Part shown: positions 1 to 5,567 of the stretch, one piece after another
Layout: every line of letters begins with the position of its first letter
Position numbering within the stretch: the first letter of the stretch is position 1
Assembly (NCBI GenBank): GCA_023393825.1
Contig: JAEXBW010000030.1
Span: forward strand, 1 to 12,001
DNA from: Elusimicrobiota bacterium
GTDB taxonomy: Bacteria; Elusimicrobiota; Elusimicrobia; Elusimicrobiales; Elusimicrobiaceae
Length of the DNA: 12,001 nt
Reading direction: 5' to 3'
Position numbers and translations under genes: made by a program
Notes under the pieces: model-generated
What the model saw: the letters and a program-made list of their open reading frames with translations, nothing else
Told to the model about the DNA's origin: nothing
Databases searched by the model: none

Positions 1-16
1 CGAGTTTAAAATTATA

Positions 17-22
17 TATAAT
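17..22 (+). promoter_or_regulatory. Candidate -10 box for the nitroreductase gene
   Basis: A perfect TATAAT hexamer lies 19 bases before the ATG at 42, within a very AT-rich stretch. Any -35 box would fall outside the left edge, so the promoter cannot be judged as a whole. A short purine stretch (AGGA, 31-34) seven bases before the ATG is the likely ribosome-binding site. Confidence 0.35.
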
Positions 23-41
23 TTTTATATAGGATAAAACT

Positions 42-608
42 ATGAACGAAGTCATAAATACTATCTTAACAAGAAGAAGCATCCGCGTATACAACACGGA
101 TAAACCGATCGCGCAGGCCGACTTAGACCTTATTTTAAAGGCGGGTCTGTATGCACCAAGCGGGTGTAATGCCCAGCCTTGGCATTTTACCGTTTTGCAG
201 AATAAAGAAATCAGACATCTGCTTAACGTTGAAACAAAAAAAGAACTTTTAAAGACTACCAGTCAAATGTTCTTAAACATGGCCAAAAACGATAAATTTG
301 ATATTTTTTACAACGCGCCCGTCGCTATAATCGTTTCTATGGACCCGCTGGCGGAAGCCCCTGTTTCCGACTGTGCCGCCGCCACCCAAAATATGCTTTT
401 AGCCGCGCATTCTTTGGGCATAGGCAGCTGCTGGGTTGGCCTTATAACTTATCTTTTTGACAGCGAAAGGGGAGAGGCTTACCGCCGTCTTTTAAATATC
501 CCCGACGGTTATAAACCGCTTCACGCCGCGGTATTCGGCTATGCCAGAATGCCAAAGCCGCCCGCTCCGTTCGCGCGCAGGGAAAATACAATAAGCGACA
601 TAAAATAA
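42..608 (+). CDS. Nitroreductase family protein (FMN-dependent NAD(P)H oxidoreductase)
   Basis: A 188-residue cytoplasmic flavoprotein of the nitroreductase superfamily. These FMN enzymes move electrons from NAD(P)H to nitroaromatics, quinones or flavins, and the natural substrate is seldom known. Visible family marks are the N-terminal FMN-phosphate motif RRSIR (residues 11-15), the APSGCNAQPW motif (38-47, matching APSxxNxQPW), a central PVAIIVSMD strand (93-101), the AAATQNMLLAAHSLGIGSCW segment (112-131), which in the family forms the dimer and flavin pocket, and a C-terminal HAAVFGYA strand (161-168). The length fits the short single-domain subgroup. The ATG at 42 is preceded by AGGA at a fitting distance. 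The gene is monocistronic: a strong terminator follows 18 bases after the stop. The family call is firm; the substrate cannot be stated. Confidence 0.93.
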   Translation: MNEVINTILTRRSIRVYNTDKPIAQADLDLILKAGLYAPSGCNAQPWHFTVLQNKEIRHLLNVETKKELLKTTSQMFLNMAKNDKFDIFYNAPVAIIVSMDPLAEAPVSDCAAATQNMLLAAHSLGIGSCWVGLITYLFDSERGEAYRRLLNIPDGYKPLHAAVFGYARMPKPPAPFARRENTISDIK

Positions 609-625
609 ATAAAACCAGCTTTACC

Positions 626-658
626 AAACCCCCGTTTAAACGCGGGGGTTTATTTTTT
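626..658 (+). terminator. Rho-independent terminator after the nitroreductase gene
   Basis: A perfect 9-base-pair stem (AAACCCCCG at 626-634 with CGGGGGTTT at 643-651) encloses an eight-base loop. It is followed by ATTTTTT. Confidence 0.93.
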
Positions 659-694
659 GCGCGCGCGGACAAAGCAGGATAAAATCAAAATTTA

Positions 695-700
695 TATAAT
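695..700 (+). promoter_or_regulatory. Candidate -10 box for the ankyrin-repeat gene
   Basis: A perfect TATAAT in the 609-858 spacer, after the nitroreductase terminator and 158 bases before the next start codon. No convincing TTGACA-like -35 lies 16-18 bases upstream. If used, it would give a 5' leader of roughly 150 bases. Confidence 0.4.
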
Positions 701-709
701 ATAACAGAA

Positions 710-842
710 GTAAAGACAAGGGGTTACACATTTAATTGTGTATTTTTTCATCTTCCATCACGCAACGGTACTCGCTTATCAATAGCAGCCAACGGTAACA
801 TTCTGCAACTTTACAAAGCAGGGGTTAGTCTTTGCTCGTCTT
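710..842 (+). other. Possible structured 5' leader of the ankyrin-repeat gene
   Basis: The 250-base gap between the nitroreductase and ankyrin genes holds no credible coding frame. AAAGAC (712-717) can pair with GTCTTT (828-833), closing about 120 bases. Inside lie a six-base-pair hairpin (TACACA 725-730 with TGTGTA 737-742) followed by TTTTTT, resembling an attenuator, and a direct repeat CAACGGTA (763-770 and 790-797). I recognise no known riboswitch or small-RNA family. It may be a leader RNA, a small AT-rich repeat, or chance. Confidence 0.25.
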
Positions 843-858
843 AAAAAAGGGGACATAA

Positions 859-1713
859 ATGAAAACTTTAGTACAAAAAATATCCGCGGTAGTCTTTTTT
901 GCCGTCTTGGCGGGGGGAGCGTTTGCTCAGTATTTTTCCCCCATGCAGGAGGCTATTATAAAAGGCAATAAAGCATCCGTAAGATATTTGCTGGAAACGG
1001 GGTATAAAATCAATACCGTGGAGGAAATTACTTCTTCCGCCCCGCGCAAAATAAGAATATTGCTTACGCCGCTGCAAATGGCCTTGCATTACAGACAGAC
1101 GGATATTGCGGAGATGTTGATAGAAGATTATGGCGCAAATGTTAATTTTTTAACTTCCCAAACCGCTTTACACGAGGCCTTGTGGGGGGATTTAAGTTTG
1201 CTGGAATATTTACTTTCTAAAGGGGCGGAGCCAAACCATAAAAATAACTTTGGCGATACTCCGCTTAATATGATTTGCTCGTCGCGCGATTGGCCGCAGG
1301 CGCTGGAACTTATGTATAAATACGGCGCTAATATGAATGTAAAAGGATACGGGCAAATGACGCCTTTGCATAACTCCGCCTATATGGGTTATATCGGCAA
1401 TATACAAACTTTGCTTAATTTAAACGTCAATATAAACGCCAAAGATAAAAACGGCAATACCCCGCTGCACCTTGCGGTTAAAAACGGCAATATCGCCGCC
1501 GCTAAAATACTTATAGAAGCGGGCGCAAAAACAAATATAAAAAACGAAGACGGCTTTACCGTCGTGGAACTGGCGGAAAGCGGCAATGTGTATCAATCAC
1601 TTTCGCTTAAGGCCATAATACAACAGGCTAAGGATAGGCAGGATGCGCAACGTCTTAAAGAACTTTCCGATATGATTAAATTCTCCGACAAAAAAACAGT
1701 AAAAGGCATTTAG
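859..1713 (+). CDS. Exported ankyrin-repeat protein
   Basis: A 284-residue protein with a clear Sec signal peptide: Lys2/Lys7, a hydrophobic core (about 8-19), then an AFA cleavage site with the mature protein starting near Gln24. The rest is ankyrin repeats, helix-loop-helix modules that bind other proteins. About six are visible, at roughly 27-53, 69-97, 101-126, 132-161, 166-194 and 199-228, plus a degenerate seventh near 231-257. The 199-228 repeat is closest to consensus (GNTPLHLAVKNGN, then AGAKTN). A charged helical tail rich in Lys, Asp and Glu closes the protein. GGGGA at 849-853 serves the ATG. The gene stands alone between terminators. The signal peptide points to the periplasm or outside, where the partner is unknown; no lipobox Cys or anchor is seen. 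The fold is sure, the role is not. Confidence 0.9.
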   Translation: MKTLVQKISAVVFFAVLAGGAFAQYFSPMQEAIIKGNKASVRYLLETGYKINTVEEITSSAPRKIRILLTPLQMALHYRQTDIAEMLIEDYGANVNFLTSQTALHEALWGDLSLLEYLLSKGAEPNHKNNFGDTPLNMICSSRDWPQALELMYKYGANMNVKGYGQMTPLHNSAYMGYIGNIQTLLNLNVNINAKDKNGNTPLHLAVKNGNIAAAKILIEAGAKTNIKNEDGFTVVELAESGNVYQSLSLKAIIQQAKDRQDAQRLKELSDMIKFSDKKTVKGI

Positions 1714-1722
1714 TTTTATTTT

Positions 1723-1752
1723 AAAACCCTCCGATAAAAAGGAGGGTTTTTT
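1723..1752 (+). terminator. Rho-independent terminator after the ankyrin-repeat gene
   Basis: AAAACCCTCC (1723-1732) pairs perfectly with GGAGGGTTTT (1741-1750), with an eight-base loop and further T residues. It begins nine bases after the stop codon. Confidence 0.93.
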
Positions 1753-1791
1753 AACGTCTGTTTTTTTGCTAAAGTTTATTTATATAAGCGC

Positions 1792-1796
1792 GGAGG
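1792..1796 (+). promoter_or_regulatory. Ribosome-binding site that fixes the alkyltransferase start
   Basis: GGAGG lies five bases before the ATG at 1802. It decides for that ATG over an in-frame TTG at 1766, which would add twelve residues that do not match the family. Confidence 0.85.
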
Positions 1797-1801
1797 TTGT
1801 T

Positions 1802-2275
1802 ATGATAAATTTTTATTTTTACCAAACAAAAATAGGCACAATTACTATAGCCGAAGAAGGGGAAAAACTTATTTGGATAGGTCTTAACGGCGCATTGCCC
1901 AAGCATTTAACCCCAGCAAATTCCCAAAAAAAGGAAAGCGTTTTAATAAAAAAGACTGCCGCGCAAATAAAAGACTATCTTGCGGGTAAACTTAAAAAAT
2001 TTGATTTGCCGCTCGCGCCGCAAGGTACGCCCTTTCAGCTTAAAGTATGGAACGCGCTTAAAAAAATACCATACGGCAAAACGGCAAGCTACAAGCAAAT
2101 TGCCGTCGCAGCGGGCTGCCCCAAAGGCTTTAGGGCTGTGGGTATGGCAAACAATAAAAACCCGCTTCCGCTTGTTATACCGTGCCACAGGATTATAGGC
2201 GCGAACGGTAGTTTGACGGGTTATGGCGGCGGTTTGGACATAAAGCGCGCCCTGCTTGATTTAGAAAAAATTTAG
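1802..2275 (+). CDS. ogt: Methylated-DNA--protein-cysteine S-methyltransferase
   Basis: A 157-residue suicide DNA-repair protein that moves methyl or other alkyl groups from O6-alkylguanine (and O4-alkylthymine) to its own cysteine. The C-terminal ATase domain is clear: GTPFQLKVWNALKKIPYGKT (about 75-94), the helix-turn-helix with the RAVGMANNKNP segment and its Arg finger (about 111-121), and the active-site motif IPCHRII with acceptor Cys128. The family's closing GYGGGLDIK-type stretch follows (139-147). The N-terminal ribonuclease-like domain is short and divergent, as is usual. No AraC-type DNA-binding domain is fused, so this is the Ogt/MGMT kind and not an Ada sensor. The gene has its own ribosome-binding site, lies downstream of the ankyrin terminator and is followed by a terminator. 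The symbol could equally be given as mgmT. Confidence 0.95.
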   Translation: MINFYFYQTKIGTITIAEEGEKLIWIGLNGALPKHLTPANSQKKESVLIKKTAAQIKDYLAGKLKKFDLPLAPQGTPFQLKVWNALKKIPYGKTASYKQIAVAAGCPKGFRAVGMANNKNPLPLVIPCHRIIGANGSLTGYGGGLDIKRALLDLEKI

Positions 2276-2301
2276 CAAAATAAAATAATATTTTTGTGTT
2301 C

Positions 2302-2339
2302 ACGCCGCTCTCTTTATTTTTACGGGGGCGGCGTTTTTG
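2302..2339 (+). terminator. Rho-independent terminator after the alkyltransferase gene
   Basis: ACGCCGCTC (2302-2310) pairs with GGGCGGCGT (2326-2334) with one G-U pair and a 15-base loop, then TTTTTG. It ends 14 bases before the zupT start codon. Confidence 0.8.
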
Positions 2340-2340
2340 C

Positions 2341-2346
2341 TATCAT
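2341..2346 (+). promoter_or_regulatory. Candidate -10 box for zupT
   Basis: TATCAT lies directly after the terminator T-run and ends six bases before the ATG at 2353. A start of transcription at the normal distance would fall on or next to the start codon. The -35 region (about 2318-2323, TTTTAC) is poor, so support is weak. Confidence 0.25.
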
Positions 2347-2352
2347 ATAACT

Positions 2353-3126
2353 ATGACATCACAAATAATGCTGGCATTAGGGTTAAGTTTTTTGGCGGGC
2401 GCGGCTACAAGTATAGGCGGCCTGCTTGCGTTTATCGTCAAAAAAGATAATTTTGCGGCTTTGGCTATCGGCCTTGGCTTTTCCGCGGGCGTTATGCTTT
2501 ATGTTTCTTTTGTGGAAATGCTGCCGCAGGCGCAGGTTTCCTTAAAGGCGGTTTTCGGTCACAATTACGGCGGGTGGCTGGCTATAGCTTCATTCTTCGG
2601 TGGCATCGGTTTTGCGGGCGCGATAGACACTTTTTTGCCCAGCCATCACTTAGAAAATGATTCGCTTAATAAAAGCAATAAATTAAAACGCCTCGGCATT
2701 TTTACCGCAATGGCACTTGCAATACACAACTTTCCCGAAGGTCTTGCCACTTTTATGGCGGCTATGCAAAGCCCCGCTTTGGGCCTTTCCATAGCGTTTG
2801 CCGTCGCAATACATAATATCCCCGAGGGCATTGCGGTAGCCTTGCCCGTATACCATTCCACAGGCAGCAAGAAGAAAGCTTTTTGGTACAGCACGCTTTC
2901 TGGCCTTGCCGAACCCGTGGGCGCGATAATAGGTTTTATCTTCTTAAAGGCTATCTTGCACGAGGCCGCCTTCGGCGTGCTTTTTGCGGGCATTGCGGGC
3001 ATTATGGTTTATATTTCCTTAGACGAACTTTTGCCCACCGCGCACGACTACGGCGAGTCCCACCAAGTTATTTGGGGCGTTATAGGCGGGCTTCTTGTTA
3101 TGGCCGTAAGCCTTCAACTGTTATAA
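2353..3126 (+). CDS. zupT: ZIP-family divalent metal transporter, ZupT-like
   Basis: A 257-residue inner-membrane protein, the same length as Escherichia coli ZupT, which imports zinc and also iron, manganese and other divalent metals. About eight membrane helices are visible. The two metal-binding helices carry the family signatures HNFPEGLATF (124-133) and HNIPEGIAVALPVY (154-167), and a third helix carries AEPVGA with Glu187. A short variable loop with His98, His99 and several Lys (about 98-113) separates helices 3 and 4. The ATG at 2353 matches the family N-terminus. A GTG at 2296 would add 19 residues encoded by the preceding terminator hairpin and is rejected. There is no Shine-Dalgarno, so the message may be leaderless or made by read-through. 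No Fur- or Zur-like operator is obvious. Metal specificity cannot be read from sequence. Confidence 0.92.
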   Translation: MTSQIMLALGLSFLAGAATSIGGLLAFIVKKDNFAALAIGLGFSAGVMLYVSFVEMLPQAQVSLKAVFGHNYGGWLAIASFFGGIGFAGAIDTFLPSHHLENDSLNKSNKLKRLGIFTAMALAIHNFPEGLATFMAAMQSPALGLSIAFAVAIHNIPEGIAVALPVYHSTGSKKKAFWYSTLSGLAEPVGAIIGFIFLKAILHEAAFGVLFAGIAGIMVYISLDELLPTAHDYGESHQVIWGVIGGLLVMAVSLQLL

Positions 3127-3175
3127 AACTTTCCACACAAATAAATGCAAAAAATATCCTTTTTTATATGGTTTT

Positions 3176-3189
3176 TATTAGGTATAATA
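3176..3189 (+). promoter_or_regulatory. Candidate -10 box overlapped by an AT-rich palindrome upstream of rex
   Basis: TATAAT at 3183-3188 lies 31 bases before the rex start. It is overlapped by the inverted repeat TATTA-N4-TAATA (3176-3189), which could be an operator or simply reflect AT richness. The Rex consensus TTGTGAA-N4-TTCACAA known from other phyla is absent here. No clear -35 box is seen. Confidence 0.3.
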
Positions 3190-3219
3190 TAGATATATAA
3201 ACATACTAACGGCGGCGCG

Positions 3220-3855
3220 ATGAGAGCAAAAAAAACTGTTAAAGCCATAGGGTGCATACAATCGGTAAAAAGACTTCCTTTTTACCTAAGACTTTTCAAT
3301 ACCTTTTTGCAAGAGGGAAGGCAGAATGTTTCTTCCGTCCTAATATCAGCGCAAAGCGGCCTGCAGCCCATACTTATAAAGAAAGATTTAAAGATGGTTC
3401 GCGCGCCCGGCAAAACGGGTTTGGGCTATAACGTAAAGGGCGCCATTCGCGCTATAGAAACTTTTTTGGGGTGGCATAACAAAGACGTATTTTTAGTAGG
3501 CTGCGGCAAACTCGGCTGTGCGCTTTTGGGGTATGAGGGTTTTAAGCATCACAATTTTAACATAGTTGCCGCCTTTGACAATAACCCCGAAATAGTAGGC
3601 ACAAAGCAAAACGGCATTACCGTTTTGCCTATTGAAAGGCTGGCAACATTGCTGCAACGTTTAAAAATTTCAATAGCTATAATAACCGTTCCCGCGCATG
3701 CGGCGCAGGGAGTGGCGGATACTTTGGTATCGTCGGGCGTAAAAGCTATTTGGAATTTTGCCCCCGCCGACATTAAAGTACCCCAAGACGTAATTGTTCA
3801 GCAGGAGGATTTAAGCGTTTCAGTTGCTTTGCTTTCCTCCAAATTAAAAAAATAA
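3220..3855 (+). CDS. rex: Redox-sensing transcriptional repressor Rex
   Basis: A 211-residue cytoplasmic DNA-binding protein of the Rex family. Rex dimers repress fermentation, respiration and hydrogenase genes and leave DNA when NADH rises relative to NAD+. The N-terminal winged-helix domain (about 8-75) shows the family start VKRLPFYLRLF (16-26), a recognition region ending LIKKDL (52-57), and the wing GKTGLGYNV (64-72). The Rossmann domain follows, with the dinucleotide motif VGCGKLG (93-99) and the acidic AAFDNNPEIVG segment with Asp120. The C-terminal helix (about 194-210) is the likely domain-swap helix. The start has only a GGCGG-like run before it, but an in-frame stop at 3190 leaves no other start. 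It is the first gene of a three-gene unit; hydS begins one base after its stop, which suggests it acts on redox control of this operon and others. Confidence 0.93.
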   Translation: MRAKKTVKAIGCIQSVKRLPFYLRLFNTFLQEGRQNVSSVLISAQSGLQPILIKKDLKMVRAPGKTGLGYNVKGAIRAIETFLGWHNKDVFLVGCGKLGCALLGYEGFKHHNFNIVAAFDNNPEIVGTKQNGITVLPIERLATLLQRLKISIAIITVPAHAAQGVADTLVSSGVKAIWNFAPADIKVPQDVIVQQEDLSVSVALLSSKLKK

Positions 3856-3856
3856 A

Positions 3857-5566
3857 ATGGAAAAAAATTATCCCGTTTACACCATAAAAAAAGAGTGTCA
3901 GGACTGCTATAAATGCGTGCGCGTATGCCCCGTCAAAGCAATTAAAGTTAACGACGGACACGCCACCGTTATTGCGGAAAACTGCCTTGCCTGCGGCCTT
4001 TGCTACAGGGTTTGCCCGTCGCACGCAAAACACGTGCGCAGCGATATAGAAGAAGCCAAACAACTTTTAGCCAAAAATAAAAATGTATATGCCTCCGTCG
4101 CGCCAAGCTGGGCGGGCGTGCTGGGCTGCAGCGAACAAACTTTAGTCGGTATGTTAAAAAAGCTCGGCTTTAAAGCGGTTAGCGAAACCGCCTTAGGCGC
4201 GCAGCAGGTATCGGCCGCCAGCGCGGAGTTTTTAAATAAATCCGCAAACGGCGTTTATTTTTCTTCCGCGTGTCCCGTCTGTGTGGATTATATCCGCCAT
4301 TACGCGCCGCAGTTTGCAAAGCGCATAGTTCCCTTTGCCTCGCCCGCGTTAACGCACGCAAAGTTGCTTAAGGAGCGTTACGGGCAGGATGCCGCCGTGG
4401 TGTTTATCGGCCCGTGCATTGCAAAGAAGAACGAGGCTGATGCCCACTGCGACCTTATTAATGTTTCCCTTACTTTTGACGAACTTAAAAACTGGCTTTT
4501 TGAGGCGGGTATAGACCCGCTTTTCGCCCCGCAAAGCGCGCAGGGTTTCGTGCCTGAAAAATCATCAGACGGGGCATTGTACCCGTTAGAGGGCGGTATG
4601 TTGCGCTCGCTTAAAAGAAACGGGCTTAAGGAAGAAGTAAAACTTATAACCGTAAGCGGCCTTAAAGAATTTTGCAAAACCTTAGACGAGATAGAAAAAG
4701 AAAACTTTGAAAGCGTTTGCTTTATAGAATGCCTTGCGTGCGAGGCGGGCTGCATTAAAGGCCCTTGCCCGGGGGGAGAAGTTTCCGCCGTAAAAGCCTT
4801 TTTTAATGTGGAAAAGCAATTTGACCAAAACATTCCCGCCGTCGGCAAAGCTGATATTACCGTCCCGCTTAATTTTGCGCCCACGGCGCAAGCCGCAAAA
4901 AAGTACAGCCCTACTCAAATAGAAGAAGCGCTTGCCCGCGTGGGTAAATATAGCGTTGAGGACGAACTTAACTGCGACGGCTGCGGTTACAACACCTGCC
5001 AAAACTTCGCGCGCGCGCTTTTAGACGGCAGGGCGGAGCCTTCTATGTGTGTTTCCTATATGCGTAAAACCGCGCTTAGAAAGGCAAATGCCATATTGCG
5101 CTGCATACCTTCGGGCGTGGTAATTTTTAACAATAATTTAGAGATTATAGAATCCAATATTCCCTTTTCCAAAATAGCGGGAAAGGAGATAGAAGAACTT
5201 TTTGAGCAATGCCCGGGCCTTAAAGGCGCGTACTTGCCAAAGTTATTACCGTTTGAAAGCCTCTTCCGCCAGCTTGTGCGCGACTCTAAAGAAGTACATA
5301 AAGAGCGCGTGCCGTTTGGACAAAAACTTTTGGATATGACGCTTTTCCCGATAGAGGAAGGCCTGACGGCGGGGCTTATTGTGCAGGACGTAACCAAAAC
5401 CGAACTTCACAGGGAAATTATCGCGCAAAAAGCCCAAGAGGTCTTGCGCAAGAATATTCTTGCCGTGCAGGAAGTCGCAGGCCGTCTGGGCGAGAATATA
5501 GCCGAAACCGAGATAATCTTAAATTATATTACCGAAGGCTTTGGGCCCGAAGACAAAAATAAATAA
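3857..5566 (+). CDS. hydS: Putative sensory [FeFe] hydrogenase with PAS domain (HydS-type, group C)
   Basis: A 569-residue cytoplasmic iron-sulfur protein. Domains in order: two [4Fe-4S] ferredoxin motifs (Cys14/17/20/24 and Cys43/46/49/53); an [FeFe]-hydrogenase H-cluster domain (about 76-330); a further four-Cys iron-sulfur motif CDGCGYNTC (Cys373/376/381, then Cys398); a PAS domain (about 408-515); and a final helix (about 516-558). H-cluster ligand motifs are present as SSACP (Cys139), GPCIAKKNE (Cys187) and ECLACEAGC (Cys295, Cys299). In catalytic enzymes these read TSCCP, MPCxxKxxE and ExMACxxGC, so the proton-relay Cys is Ala138, the Met is Gly185 and the third-motif Met is Leu293. Such changes with a PAS tail mark the sensory group C proteins such as Thermotoga HydS. 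No kinase or cyclase is fused. It starts one base after rex without a visible Shine-Dalgarno. A sensing role is inferred from family and context. Confidence 0.9.
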   Translation: MEKNYPVYTIKKECQDCYKCVRVCPVKAIKVNDGHATVIAENCLACGLCYRVCPSHAKHVRSDIEEAKQLLAKNKNVYASVAPSWAGVLGCSEQTLVGMLKKLGFKAVSETALGAQQVSAASAEFLNKSANGVYFSSACPVCVDYIRHYAPQFAKRIVPFASPALTHAKLLKERYGQDAAVVFIGPCIAKKNEADAHCDLINVSLTFDELKNWLFEAGIDPLFAPQSAQGFVPEKSSDGALYPLEGGMLRSLKRNGLKEEVKLITVSGLKEFCKTLDEIEKENFESVCFIECLACEAGCIKGPCPGGEVSAVKAFFNVEKQFDQNIPAVGKADITVPLNFAPTAQAAKKYSPTQIEEALARVGKYSVEDELNCDGCGYNTCQNFARALLDGRAEPSMCVSYMRKTALRKANAILRCIPSGVVIFNNNLEIIESNIPFSKIAGKEIEELFEQCPGLKGAYLPKLLPFESLFRQLVRDSKEVHKERVPFGQKLLDMTLFPIEEGLTAGLIVQDVTKTELHREIIAQKAQEVLRKNILAVQEVAGRLGENIAETEIILNYITEGFGPEDKNK

Positions 5567-5567
5567 T

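Noticed and set aside
748..801. 17-codon - strand frame in the spacer before the ankyrin gene
   Set aside because: Too short, with no ribosome-binding site and no recognisable product; kept only as part of the leader discussion.
1766..1801. TTG start of the alkyltransferase at 1766
   Set aside because: GGAGG at 1792-1796 and the ATG at 1802 give the usual family length; the extra residues are not conserved.
2296..2352. GTG start of zupT at 2296
   Set aside because: It would translate through the alkyltransferase terminator; the ATG at 2353 gives exactly the length of Escherichia coli ZupT.
4378..4884. 168-codon open frame on the - strand inside hydS
   Set aside because: Antisense shadow of a gene with firm domain matches; the translation is Ser/Pro-rich and resembles no family.
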